64,000 nt of DNA from Motacilla alba alba. Taxonomy: Eukaryota > Chordata > Aves > Passeriformes > Motacillidae. Under the pieces are notes generated by a model. It saw nothing but the letters and a program-made list of their open reading frames with translations. It ran no database searches and had not been told where the DNA came from. A program made the position numbers and the translations under genes. Location of the stretch: NCBI RefSeq assembly GCF_015832195.1, contig NC_052017.1, positions 52,774,652 through 52,838,651 of the forward strand. The letters are read 5' to 3'. This document shows, one piece after another, positions 10,806 through 23,924 of this stretch. Numbering within the stretch: position 1 is the first letter of the stretch; every line of letters begins with the position of its first letter.

Positions 10806-13800
10806 ACAGACTATAGCCCTAGCAAACAGGTGGATAAATCCCCTTGCATAGGTCTCAATAGCACTGAACTGAGGTCAAAGACCTTTGTATTCACCAATCA
10901 TGGTCCCCCTTCATAAGCCTATACAACTCTATATAGAATATATCCAGGTTTTTATATCTAACTACAGCTACATTTCAGTGACTTTTATTAATCTTGCACT
11001 TTCTTTTTCCACCACTCCAACTATGAACTCTTTGTCTAAATGAGACATGCTCAAGGGGCTGAGCATTGGGGGTATTTTAACATATTTTTCTTCATAGAGG
11101 TTTTAACTTACGTCCTAGCAACTTGTTTGTTAAAAAAAAATATTTTTAAGCTAGACTAGATATTTCCAAGACACACATGCTTTTTTATTCTTGGACCTCA
11201 CTGAGTTGGAACACAAGAATTCTTATGCTGAAATATATCTACCCAAACTAACTTTGTAGAGATGTGCTAATTGCCTTGAGTAAATTTGCATTCAGGTAAT
11301 TGAAGGCAATTAGTGAAAAAAAAAAAGTAGTCCAGTGTAGGCAAACCATGGTTGTTCAAACAAGTAGAAAACGTAATAATTTGGCTTGACTTCCACTGCT
11401 GTTATTTTCACAGCTACAATTCATATGGTCTTTCGTTCATCTCACATTTGTTTTTCTTGAATGTAAAAGGAAAGTCTGCAGGCAGAAAAGTCCCTTGCAG
11501 GAAAAAAAACCAACAGGATTTGAAGCAGAGTGAAAAAATTTACTTTCACTTTATTTCCACCTAATTGGAAAAGTACCCACAAAAGAGAAGAAGTGAGAAT
11601 TAGAACAATTAGTCAAAGATCATCTGAGTTAGGACAGAAGTTGTAAACTGAGATACCAGGTATGATGGGTAGAATTAAGCTTAATTGAACCAGGACATTT
11701 TTATAAACTCAAGCTGGTGAGTCCTTCACTTAAGAGTAAAATTTTCATAAAGAAAACAGATAAGTCCAGAAACTTTTGCAGACTGCTATAGCTGGCAGAT
11801 CAAGGAGCCATTAGTGGCCATAGTGAAGTTAGATAATTCTTTTTTGTTCTGGATCTTCAAAATTCACTGGCTAACAAGTTTTCAAACTTGGAGGTTTTGT
11901 TGAGTGTGGTGAAATGTTCCAGCTAAACCCTTGAGCTTAACTGCTGAAACAGTGCCAGTTATGTCTTTGTCAGCAAGTGGCAGGTAGAACATTCATACCA
12001 AGTTGGGGCTTGTTTCAGTGATTCATGGAATGAAAATTATGAAGGAGAAACTTACAACCTGACTAGAGTAGAAGTTCAGCTTCAAAAATCAGCTGAACTC
12101 ATGAAATATCAAGATGGCATACTGAGTAGTATTGCTAATATTATAACCCAACTCTTCAAGAGCTGCTGCAAATTGCCCCCCAAATGTTAACAATTACCCA
12201 TTCAGCAATGCTGGAAAAATCCCACTACTACGTCACTGGAGAATTACATTACAGTTTGCAATCTGCACTTGGCCAGGAGAATTATTTTTAAAAACCTTGC
12301 ACTATGAGTTATGATAGAGCATGAAGGGAAACCAAATAATTTCTTACAGAGACCCAAAGTATAAAACAGTGAAACACTTAATGATTACTGAAAGCAACTG
12401 TGTGATTTTTCTTTTACTCTGAAGTAAGAGTTGCTCAATATAGGGTTTCACTTAACCTGCATCATTAAAAGATCAAGGTAAAAGTTATGAATAGAAGGAA
12501 TTGACTATTTTTTCCCCATGTCTATTATGAGAAACTATTTCCTAGGTCTTCACACAGCCCTTGACCAAAACAATAGTCTTTCATTTAAGAGAGTACTGAG
12601 GAAACCTGAATGCTTTCCACCAGTTCTTCTTCCACTTATGGTGAATCAGATCCATCTTGAATGGGTCATCCCTAAGAAATTTTGCAAATATAGGTTCTTT
12701 TGCCAGTTAAATAATCTGGAGTCTCGGTTTAAACCAACATGTATTCATAAAACATGAATCAAAAACTACAAATATACATTGTTAGAAGAACACCCTATAA
12801 GCATAAACCTAGGCTCTTAACCAGGTAAAATGCCCAATTACCTTCTGGTCCAAGTGTAAAAACTGTTTCCAAGGGGAACATAACTTCATTTTGCTGGTTT
12901 TGTACAACTTCTCAACTTCTTTTCTAAGGCCACCCAGTTTCAGTTCAGCATATGGATTGTGATTGCTGTCCACTCACTCTCCCCTTGAGCTTGGGGAAGA
13001 ACAAATAGTTGACATGGTTTTTAAAAGCTCACACAACACATCTGCCATGAGGGCAGATGGATCTATTTGCTCCTCTTCCCTAACCATGTGTTCCCTCAGT
13101 CCTGATTCTCAGATGACCACAGTGGGACTGGAGAAGCAGGAGTCACACTGCAATCCACTTCACAAGAAATCTTTTTTTCAGTTGAGGTTAGGGAGCGATA
13201 GTTATGCCCTAGGCTAAAGGGTGCAGGCAGGAATTAATTTGCGAGCAGCTGATGCTGTGCAGGCAGTGCCTTCCCATGTGCAAAGAAAATGAAAATATCA
13301 AGCTGATCACTACCATAAATCAGCATCTTGACAGCTTTATTAGGTTATCATTGTAAATAAATACATCCAGTAGCATGTACAGCAGGATCAAACCTGTAGC
13401 AGTCAACTATTGTGACTGTCTATTAAAAAGCAATGCAAGTGAATATAGATATTTTAAAAAATCTGTAATATAAATCAAGTATTGGGAAGAGAACCTCCAA
13501 GTTTAAGGTTGACTATGCATTTTTAGCTTCAAACTTCCTGATAAAGCTTTCAAATCCACATTCTATGGGGTTTTCCACCTACATTTTAACTTCTTATGTT
13601 GCATGACACAGCCTGAAAGAGATTTTACAAAGTCCCCAGAAGCCTGGCATACTTTCCTCTTTCCTGAGAGCATTAAATGAAGGTAACATAATGCCCAGAT
13701 GCCCTACTTATTTTTATTAATTTCTATTTTTTTTTAAATTGCCATTTATCATGGTCACAGGTAATCCTACACCTGCCAAAACCTACTAAAACATGCAGAG

Positions 13801-14390
13801 TCAGGCATATAAAATCATCGATGTTATTTGTTTATTTAGTCAGACATTCCTGCATGATTATACTTAACGATTTGAACTTCAGAATTATATTACTTCTTGT
13901 GAAAAGCTGCTCATTAATCTTAGGTCGTTGCATTTGCTCTGTATGAAGAAAGTATACATTTAATTTAGAGAGAAAAATTTATCTTTGGGTCCATTATAAA
14001 TTTGGACCATCACAGTGAGACATACTTACAAAATACATCCCACACCTACACCTGCAGCTGAACCTCAAACCTGCCTGGTGTGGGTTATGTTATGATACCT
14101 CAGCTCAGAAATAATGTCTTAGCTTCATAGAAACTTAATCCTCCTTTTTGGAGGATAAAAACTTTTCTGGACAACTTTGGAGGCAGAGTGTGTTAGGTGC
14201 TGTTGAGAAACTCCAGGCAGTTACTATACCCTGCCGGAGTGTAAGCCTAGAAATATCCAGGGATGGCCCAGTGGTTTCAAACTGAATAAATAAGCTTCTC
14301 CATTTTCTGACAAGCTCTAGCAAACTGCTGTCCAACACCACAGAACCAAGCTGTAGACGGCAACCAAGCTGAGTTGGAAGGGTTCACCTC

Positions 14391-14453
14391 TGTAACTACA
14401 TACTGTTATAGTGTTATAAAGTGTAACTATATGCTGTACAGTGTTATAAAGTG
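14391..14453. repeat. Tandem duplication, about 31 bp x 2
   Basis: GTAACTACATACTG..GTGTTATAAAGT is followed at once by GTAACTATATGCTG..GTGTTATAAAGT. The two units differ at a few positions, so the duplication is not recent. Confidence 0.75.
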
Positions 14454-14777
14454 TCCCACAGAACAGAATATGAAGCAAATCAACTTTTAACTGTGTTATT
14501 TTGCGTTGTCACTGCGTAACAACAGGGTGCTGCTTGTATGAGCTACCTGTAGCAAAGAGAACTGCCGTTCTGTCTTCAATGCTTGGAACAGGATGCTCCT
14601 CTTGTGCCTCCTTTCACATTAAATATTCCTTAAAAAAATTAGGGACTGGAAGAATTTAGGCAACTCCAAGAATTCCAACACCACAGCATTACCATCATTT
14701 GTGAGACTTCTAGGAAAATCCTTTCAAAATGTTTAACAAATGCAAAATCATGATAACAGATGAGTTCACAGTGGATT

Positions 14778-14795
14778 AAAAAAAAAAAAAAAAAA
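14778..14795. repeat. A18 homopolymer in an A-rich tract
   Basis: Eighteen consecutive A residues are followed by further A-rich sequence to about 14835. No retroposon body is recognisable beside it. Confidence 0.9.
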
Positions 14796-16350
14796 CAAGA
14801 AAAAAAAGAAAATGAACAGTTATAAAAGAAAAAAGAACAGTTATTCTCTTTTGTGGGAGCTTTCTTTTTTACTTATTTGCCTGGAGAACTTAGCTTAATT
14901 TGTAAGAGGTAATTAGAACCTTGACATTACATGCTTGAAGTTCTTCATATTGTTAAAGGCTTTCTAGTTCAGGGCTTTAGACAATAAAAGTAATCCTACC
15001 TTCAAGCTAACTATTTTAAATGAAACAATCTGATGCTTAGATCCCTCTCCTCAGCAAGACCAAACTGTATTTTCTTCAAATGACGTTTTAGTTACTTTTC
15101 CCCCTTGGATCAGGAGCATACATTAGTTTGTTCCTAGACAGTCTTTTCTAAGGATGTCACTATTCTCAAATCCCAGCCTTTTAGAATCTAGCTTTTTCTA
15201 CCCAAAGGCTACCTTGTCCATAGAAGAAAAATGAACAAAAAGCTTTTCTTACAAAGCTGTCTTTCCATTAGAAATTCAGTGTTGCATGGTAAACTACTGT
15301 TGACAGCAGGTTTTCAGTGACGTTTGTAACTTAACACACAAAGAGACATGGAGAACATTGCCAAGGCAGACTCAACAGTGTCCTTGCTGTTTGAATGTCT
15401 GCCGAGGGGTGTGAAAAGGGAAACCAGCAAGTAAATCAGCTCAATTTCTCCACTGAAACAAAAGTCCAGGCAAAAGGAATGCCTCCCTTCCTCCTTCCAG
15501 TTTTCTACAGTAGTCAGTTAAAGTACTTAAGCCCAAGAATTAAAGAAACATCAGGTCCACATCACAGGTGAGCTTGGATTGCAGATTGAAGAGGCAAACC
15601 TGAGTTAACATTGTTCTTCATTGCTTTTGACTCCCCACATTTCTAAGCAGGGAAGGGAATATAAAACATATTTGAATCTTCCTACCCACAACTGGATTTA
15701 CTACTCACCTTTCCATAGCATACACTTGTGCATCCTCTCAAGCACAGGCTCCGTACAGGGGTGAGTCAGCCTGGGAAACTCTTGTCAATGCCAGGTGAGA
15801 TATGAAGAAGAAAGAATACAGCTTTATTTGGAGGCTGGCATTTTGTTTCTATTTGCCAACCCTTGAAGCTCAGTGCAGCCATATTTGAGAATGAAGACTA
15901 TGTGATATTAAAGAAAAAGGATATTAAATGTAAGAGGATAATAAAATGATATAAATTAATATGTAATAGTAAAGTAAAGTAAAAGGAAGCAAATAAGTAC
16001 AGTGTTTTCCCACAATATTTTCCTTCTAGGAAACTTCTCAGGCCTGAAGCAAACTTCTAGTTTGAGTAGCCTTCAGGGAATCAACTTGCTGACCTGCCAT
16101 CCTCAAATGGCTCTGTGTATAATGTTATAATCCCTGTGAACAAATCAATTATCCACTGGAGGAGAAGCTTTGCAGGCCTACACAAAAATGCAGGACCTGT
16201 CTCAATAGTCAATCTAGTCATTCCTGTCTGAACACAGGGGGAAGAAAGAACTATAGCATTCCTTCTATCTCTTTTTGTATTTGCAGTATAATTTACTGAT
16301 CTTTTTACTCTCATTATTGCTGTTGAGATAGGTGACTTCTGAGATGCCTG

Positions 16351-16371
16351 TTATTGCAAGCATTGCAATAA
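16351..16371. promoter_or_regulatory. Perfect 9-bp inverted repeat, C/EBP-like dyad
   Basis: TTATTGCAA (16351-16359) and its exact complement TTGCAATAA (16363-16371) flank GCA. Each half carries TTGCAA or ATTGCAA, the half-site core recognised by C/EBP-family bZIP proteins. The flanks (16300-16520) look unlike the usual repeats. Regulatory function is inferred from the motif only. Confidence 0.3.
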
Positions 16372-18457
16372 GCTCTCTTGCTAACCACTGTTCACTGAAG
16401 CCTTTTGCACAATTCCACTTTTCTTCATTTCTGACAAATTATTACTGCTTGAATTGTTTACTGTTTTCTTTTGTGGACTGAATTATGTGTTATCCCTAAT
16501 TTCAATAAAATGGGTTTGACTATTTCCAAGAGTGAAATTTTTAGGGGGAAGCAGAAATAAATTGGTTTAAGTCATGTTTGACAAGATACAAGTTTAGTAA
16601 CCTTTCTTGTTATAGTTCCAAGGCTTTCTAATCTCCATGAAAAGACACTCAAATTATGGCCTTTGAATTATCATGTAAGCTTTTGTATGTAACTCGTCAG
16701 AGATAGTCACAAGCTCTGTTTAACTCATTTTCTGGATGCCTGCTTTGAAAGCTGAGTTTTGAATTACATGGGCGCTGGTCAGATGTGACTGCAGCCATTC
16801 CGTGTTGCATAGATCAAGCTAATTCATAATATTGGAAAAGAAATCAGGCCTTAGACATCTCAGATTTCCCAAAAATGAATTGATACATTTAGTTTAATTT
16901 CTCTGCACATTGGTTTCTAGCATGCTTCATTTGTTTCACTAGTATGGTGAGGAAAGAATCCTTGACACAATTTGAAAATGCACTGACAAAAATTATTTTT
17001 TAAAAATGCACTTTTGAGAAAATTAACAATGCATTATTTGAAGCACAGTCTGAATGCATGATATTACTTTGAACAACAACAAAAAACATTGAGATTAATT
17101 GCAAACTCCAAGAATAGTACCTCTCAATAAATATTGAAAAGGTTATGCAGAAAGAGAAGCATGTGATTGTGTGATTGAGTAAATCTTTTTCAACACAGAT
17201 ACATAAGGCACCCACCCAAGTTCCTGCTGACAGCCTTACAGAATGCAACTTCCTACTACGTGAATAATTGAATATGCAAACTTATGAATATCCTCTGTTA
17301 TCAGAGAAAAGCTCCATGCCCACATTTTACACAGCTGAACTTAGAAAACCCCAAGCAAATTTTGATGAATGTGTTAAGCACTGTATGAGCATAATCAAAA
17401 ATCTCTATGCTAGTAAGGCCCTGTACTGATAAATGCTATTGCAAGAAAAAAAGTTATACTGAGACCACAAAGATACCTACTTGCCTTCATTCTTCACCTT
17501 CTCTGACTTTTTAAAATTTTTTTTCATTTCTTTCTGTTTAAACAGTCACTGCTATATTTGTGGCAAAGAACATACTTTAAACTTTTCTGGCACCTAGAGT
17601 CAAAGATGGTGTATTTAAATTTAATAAATAGATCTATCTCAATATTTTGACAAAAAAGTGCTCTAGGTTTTTTGCCCTATTCCAGGAGAAAGGGTCCATT
17701 CCACACAAAGATATGCATTAACATAGCAATATTGAATTTGTCACTGTTGTATGGCTAAATAAAAGCAACTTAAAACTAGTTTTACTTCTATCTTGCTGCA
17801 GTTGTACCCATGAAGCTGGGGTTGTTCAGACACATCTTTTGCTCCCTAAAGATAATTCTGAAACAGGCTATACATGCTTCGCTATTGCTTTTTGTGTTCA
17901 GAGCCATTGTGTAAAAGTGTAAAAATCTATCATCTGACATTCCTCTTGACCTGTGTCTTCACACTGCTTAGACAGCTGCTGAAAACTATGTGCTGCATTA
18001 AGTGGATTAGTATTTTTCTAACATGCAGATGAGGTGACTCATTGCTTTTATAGATAATAAAATCATCAATTAATGAACTAAGCTCCACTATAAACACACA
18101 TTCTGTACACAAAGGTGAGTACTAAATACCATTGAAAATTCTGCTTGCTGTGGATTCGGCTTTAGAATATCATTGTCGTAACATTTCTTCCATCACCCAT
18201 ATATATCCACATATAATTCCATATTGTAATTGGAAATAAAACATTTGCAGGAGAAATAGTTCAAAATTACTCCAACTGCAACATGAATATACTTAGATGT
18301 TTTGAAACTAAAAAACACCCAAACTTCTGTGTTTGTATGTTGTTTGTATCTAGTTATGGGCAGATAGTGTAATGTGACTAAAATGCTAAATGTATGTGAC
18401 TCCTGCTTATTCCTTGGAACTGCAGATGAAGAACAAAATAAATTTGTTAAACAGATT

Positions 18458-18499
18458 GGGGAGGGGGAGGTGGGGACATGGAGGTGGGGTGAGGACATG
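18458..18499 (+). repeat. G-rich tract with duplicated unit
   Basis: Runs GGGG, GGGGG, GGGG and GGGG lie within about 32 bases. AGGTGGGG and GAGG(T)..ACATGG blocks are partly duplicated. One loop is about 10 nt, so quadruplex potential is modest. Confidence 0.5.
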
Positions 18500-19477
18500 G
18501 AGAAAGAAGATCAGATAAACAAAACTTAATGCATTCCAAAGTAATAAAACTCCCTGGTAAAATCCCAACTGACATTTTTAAACAGATGAGAAAAAGAAAG
18601 GAAATAGAGTCAAAACACAATCAGGAGAGAAAAGTAGGACAGAAAGGGGATTCAGAAGTTTAGAATACTTTGTGAAAATTAGAGATGGACCATAGCAAGA
18701 AGGCTTGATCCAGATACCTCTAAATTTTGGAGGACACTTGATAGCTTGAACAGGATTTGAGTGGTACAAAATTGCTTTTTTAATAATGGACTTACAGCCA
18801 AACTCCAATTCCAAATTCTGGAATAGTTTGAGAGTGTCTTTTGATTCGCATCCTGAATCTTCCACCCATGTCTGCTGGAAATCTTACATTAACACAATTG
18901 TTGAAAAACCATGTGGTGAGCCAAAATTCTGTTTCCACCAGTTCAGTCTCCTGAGCTGTTCTAGGCCACCACTTTCGTCTGCTGGAAATAGCGTGTGAGG
19001 TTTGACCTGGGCAGCTTGAACGCCTTTCTGCGGCACACAGACAGAGGTTTTATTGTAAGCTTCCATTTTCAGGACTTCAGTCCCTCCTACACAGTTCAGT
19101 AACCAGTTAATTTATATATTCTGCCTGAAGCACTCCCTCTGGCTTCATAATACAATCTCTGAAATGAAGAAAATGTACCTAAAAGCGGATACAGCCATTC
19201 CCAGGCCAGTTATTCTGCTCCAGGCTGCCTGCTGGCATGAAGACACTTGTAGCCAGCTCAGTGTCCCAGGGCAGTCTGCAACACTGAATGATGGTCAGCC
19301 CTCTGCTGTGCTCTCCAAGCAGCTACCTTCCCACCATACAGCACTTAGCTATATCAGTTTTCCCACTATATTCCCTATGTGGCATCCCCATTCTTTCCAG
19401 GTCACTGGAAGATTTTACTCTGGAATCAGCTTGCTTGCAAACAGGTTTTGTACTTACAGGAGATTGCAGTGGGGAGG

Positions 19478-19510
19478 AAAAAAAAAAAAAAGGAAAAAAA
19501 AAAGAAGGAC
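19478..19510. repeat. A-rich tract
   Basis: Two A runs separated by GG, ending in AAGAAGG. It is simple sequence, and the lysine-rich tails of the local frames come from it. Confidence 0.9.
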
Positions 19511-21110
19511 AGCTTGGCTGAAATAAGTAGCTTGTGAGTGCTAGAGATAATTTCTGCACATTTTTTCATTGTGTAAAGTTCAAACAGTGGCTTAGCAAGG
19601 TGTAAATTACAATTCCTTCTTTTCCCTGCACTTTCAGTGATTCTGGTGGCTTCTGTATCCTGTGAATTTTCTGGCATGTACTATGGGAAATCTCACATCA
19701 GTGCCCTTTCCTGTGTGGGGACATTGACAAGGTCTTTGCTCTTTCTGCTACCTAACTCCTCTAGCAAACTTACCTGAAGTAAGCCAGTAGATCCAAAATT
19801 ATTTGGGGAAAATATGGTCACGGACATTGCAATGAAAATAACAGAGCTGAAGATCAATATAATTATTGTACAACACCACCCTCCAACCCCCACCCCCCAA
19901 AATACCTACACACAAAACCCATGCGAGAGGAATTGAAAGGACTTTTGGGCTCACTTAGTTTCGGTTTAAGAACTTTCCAATGTGTTCCATATGTAGCCCT
20001 CCCCCTTCAGGAAGGTGAACAACAGGGACTGCCATGTAAGTTGATAACCCAGCATGTTTGCTAGGCACCTTTTTCTTAGCTCCTAACTCTTGTATACTAA
20101 CAGTTACCTCCCTGATATCATGAAGGTATTTGCACATACATTGGTAAAACAGTACTATACTACTATAGTGCCTTTTTTTCCCCCAATAATGTGTTGCGCG
20201 GCCACAGGTTTGTGCCTCTGCGTCCAGGAGTGGAAAACAGATTTCCTGTATTTCTAGAATTTTTATGATCTCAAAAAGTTGAACTGAAAAATTGAAGCAT
20301 TAAGCTTTTCCCACAAGCAAGAAATGAGCCTGTGTATCCTAACTGGGACTATTCATTTTTTAAAAGAAATACTCATCTTTGAGATTATTTTTTCTTTAAA
20401 ATATGAACTGTCCAATATTGTCAAATGGATAATAGCTTAAAATTTAAAAAAACCTGATTTTAAAATATAAATGTGAATGTTTAGATTTTTTTTAATTAAT
20501 TTTTTAACTGGAAGATTCATCAAATCTTAGACATAAACTGAGGCACTAGTATAGGTCCAGTTACATGGAACCACTCTTTCAGATAACTTCAACAGCAAAT
20601 TCAACAAAATTTTGAAGTTACCATTTCTATCATGCTTCTATCAACTCAAAACTGCCAGAGACTTACTATTTTGTATTTTTAAACCTGCTGTCATTTTTTG
20701 TATTTTGTACATAAAACACCTTTTAAACGTGGCATCCCTTACCTCATTCTGAAGGGATCGAAAAAGAAAAGTATTTATTTTTCTCAGAAAAATAGTCACA
20801 TTCATTTTTGGCACATTTCAATTTTAGCAAGAGTCCCATCAGAGACTTATGGGGGTACTCCTGCAGTGTTTTCCTGGAGGCACGTGTTAGACTCATTACC
20901 TTGTACCTCCCTTGTGATCCTGGTGAGACTAACACAGGAGTGGAAACTTCAAGCAGCATTTCCTACAGAAATTGGCTGGCAGGTGAAGACAGGCTGATGC
21001 TTTTAGTACAGGACTACAATATAAGAAAAAAAGCAAGCTGAGAACTTGCAGCCCATGATTTTGTCATACTGATTCTAAGGGACATAGGAATTTGGATAGC
21101 TTTCGCTTTC

Positions 21111-21276
21111 AAAAAAAGCAAAAAAAAAAATTAAAAAAAAAAACCAAAACAACAAAAAAAACCAACCAAACAAAAAAAAAAAAAAAAACAAAAAAAAAAA
21201 ACAAACAAAAAAAAAAAACAAAAAACCACGCACACAAAAAATAAAAAACAACAACAAAAACCCCCAAAAAACCAAA
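21111..21276. repeat. A-rich (A/C) low-complexity tract, about 165 bp
   Basis: The tract is almost only A with scattered C, and very few G or T. The Phe-rich minus-strand frames across it are translation of this tract and not proteins. It may be an expanded retroposon tail, but no element body is recognisable next to it. Confidence 0.9.
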
Positions 21277-22974
21277 GCATGAAGACTGTAGATTACTTGA
21301 TTCCACTATCCAATAATTCTATATCTAATCAACAAAAGAAGTGAGACACCAAAATAGAAGTTTTTTCTTTAACTGTGATTCAGGAGGGGCTTGGAAAAGT
21401 AATCTATATTAGGGCAAAGGTATATTTCTTTTTTCATTTAACATACACATTTTGAAAAATTAAGCTGCAACTTTTGGTTGCCTTTTATTATGATTTTTAT
21501 TTATTACCTTCTGAGCATTTCCTTTCAAGAAAAAATGTTTTATGAAAACACTCTGGCAGAAATACCAGAATATGTTTTTGGATCTCTAAGGAGATTTTGT
21601 CTCATGATTCATCCTGCACAATCTGATTCCAAATTATTGCTTTTTATGTTCAAATATTTTCTTATGTAAGCAGGAATTCATACACTCATGGCATGGGAAA
21701 AATGTGGTAAATCATATTCCAATGCACACATACAACCTGTCATGTTTAACTCCAAAGGATTTTTAAATAGCCCAAAGAAAAACACAAATATAATGAAATG
21801 CAAATAAAGCTAATTCTAAAAGTAGAAGGAAAAAATGTGTTCCCCACATATATTCCTGAAATGTTTCACCAAATAATGCTTGTTATATAGTACTTAGATA
21901 TAGGTTTTCGTAGTTTTATTGACAACAATGACCAGCATTTTATTTTCAAACCCTACATGTAATTCACCAATCCTCAAAATCTTTCTGTAATAAGCAAACA
22001 AATTTTATTTTACAAAGATAAAAAACATAGTACAGTGAAGTACCTCATTATGGCTAAACTTAAAATCGGTGAGAATCAGTTCTGAAAGTCATTTCCAGCA
22101 CTGAAGCCACTGGGTTCTTTAATTGAGCATGGCAAAGAAGGAGGATTAGCCTCGACCAGGGCACACCCCAATCTCCCCTCTAAATCCACTGGATGCCCAA
22201 GGAGGACACACTCTGCTTGGGCACGTCTGAGCCTCTCACTGACCAACACTAGTGTGCTGACATTGCAGCCAGTGCAAGGAAGAATTTGCTGTCCCCTCCT
22301 TGCTTCCTTTTCTGCAGTAGAAGCAGCTTTCTTCAGAAACTCATCCAGCTACTGAGCCTTACCCCTTACTCATTCACCTGTCCCTCTAAAACTCCCTGAA
22401 ATTTCCCTAATAATTTAGTAAGATTAGAGTATGTTTAACTCAGAGCTATTAAATTTGGATTTCATCCCATCTCAAGGCTTGCTTTTGCCACAAGGCCTAC
22501 CAAACACTGCCAGACAGTAATGCTCAGCCAAGAAGATAGATTCATTGGTTGATAGCTGTTCTGTAAATGAGCTCATCCTTCCACTATCCAATTCTACCAA
22601 TTTCTTCATCCACATGTTGTTTCTTGTAATTCATCTAGGTTTTAATCTTCTGGAAGCACAGTAAACTCTTTTTAATATCTTGGTATTATCTCTATAAGAA
22701 TCCCAGCTCCAGAAAATGGGTCAAGGGTGCTCCTGCAATGTAAACTCTTACTTTGTTCTGCACAAGGTACTCTCCTATTATACAGAACAATAACTGATGC
22801 CATTATAACCAAATCTTAGTACTTCACTTTGCTGTCTTTAAATGTGTTCTCATAGACTCATCATCTCACTGATAGGTGTTTTGATTTTTGTTTGCTAGCT
22901 CTTAAACCTTTTTGTCTGATGAGAGAAATAATTTTCCTCCCAGCTGATTGGGCTCCGCAAGGCATTTAAGCGCG

Positions 22975-23390
22975 CAGAAGCACCATAGGCCTGGAAGGGA
23001 TCCTAAGGGCTCCCCTAGTCCCTGATCCAGTCCACAGCCCACCTCCTAATCCACAGTATACTTCCAAAAGTCCACTATTGACAGATGTTCATCCAGCATA
23101 GCTGTGAGAACTCATCAAATATGCCTATGAACAACATAAATTTTCCAGCAGTCTACAGAAATTTACCAGCATTCTTACTGCTAGAAAGGTTTTCCTAACA
23201 TCTAATTTGTGCAATATAAGCTCATTATTTCTACTACACAGGCATGCTAAAAATAGAATTCCTGGTAGTTTGCATCAGTCTTCCAAATATTTGAAGACTT
23301 TCATAATATCTTTACTCCATCTTCTCTACTTTAGTTTAAACAGGCCCAAATTAAGGCAACAGTCCATCACTTGAAATGCCTTAAGACTGT
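22975..23390 (-). mobile_element. Old CR1 LINE 3' fragment, minus strand
   Basis: The left end reads CACCATAGGCCTGGAAGGGATCC, the reverse-strand form of a CR1 3' end (consensus: ATAGAATG..TTGGAAGGGACC). Near 23170-23215 CTGCTAGAAAGGTTTTCCTAACATCTAA matches the conserved block normally read as AAGAATTTCTTCCTAATATCTAA. At about 23320-23357 TTCTCTACTTTAGTTTAAACAGGCCCAAATTAAG matches the CTTCTCCAGGCTGAACAACCCCAACT block. Divergence is high and the order of blocks is kept, so it is an old 5'-truncated copy. Confidence 0.7.
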
Positions 23391-23623
23391 TGCCTGTAGG
23401 ATCCCACAGGATGTTGCCAGAAGATTTCTCTACAACAAATGGAGCCAGTGCTGCAGGCCACAGTTAAACACTGCATCCCAACAGCATCTGTAAGAGAGGA
23501 ATAAGGATTATGTGAGAGAAACAGCTCTGAAGACCCAAAGTTCAGTGAGGAAGAGGAGAAAGAAGTGCTACAGGCACCACAGCAGAGATTCCTCTGTAAG
23601 ACAGGACAGGAAAGGATAGAAGG

Positions 23624-23924
23624 GTGAGTTTCTTAGCTTCTGTTTCCAAATAACTCTTCATATTTGCAGGGAGGGGAGGAGAGGGGCAAGGTTCTTATCT
23701 TCCATGTGCAAATGGCTCTTTTTACTCAAGGGGAGAAGAGCAAGCTCCTTTTCTTCCATTTCCAAAATGCTCTTTGTATTACAGGAGAGAGGAAAGTTTG
23801 TTACCTTCTGTTTTCAAGAGGCTCTTTGTACTGGAGGGGAGAAGAGGGGCAAGGTTCTTACCTTCCATTTCCCAATGGCTCTTCATACTTGAGGAGAGAA
23901 GAGAGTCCCCTACTTCCACAAGGT
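23624..23924. repeat. Degenerate minisatellite, about 57-bp unit x ~5
   Basis: The core CTCTT recurs at 23654, 23716, 23770, 23822 and 23879, spaced 62, 54, 52 and 57 bp. Each unit carries the same order of blocks: a purine-rich GAGGGGAGAAGAGGGGCAAG-like stretch, then GTTCTTACCTTCC, then ATTTCCAAATGGCTCTT and a short T/A link. Units differ by substitutions and small indels. Overlapping plus-strand frames are open across it only because the unit lacks stops in those phases. Confidence 0.85.

Larger units (their letters stand above)
10806..22974. other. No gene recognised; unique DNA with simple-sequence tracts
   Basis: About 12 kb without a recognised gene or dispersed repeat. It contains a 2-copy tandem duplication (14391-14453), A tracts (14778-14795, 19478-19510), an inverted repeat with C/EBP-like halves (16351-16371), a G-rich run (18458-18499), a C-rich run (19877-19898), a CpG-bearing spot near 20192-20202 and an A-rich tract (21111-21276). 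A patch of higher GC at about 22090-22320 belongs to no repeat I recognise. Confidence 0.5.

Noticed and set aside
21075..21306. Phe-rich hydrophobic frames resembling membrane proteins
   Set aside because: Translations of an A/C low-complexity tract on the minus strand.
23624..23924. CRISPR-like array
   Set aside because: Units are degenerate along their whole length with no constant repeat plus unique spacer pattern, and the genome is vertebrate.
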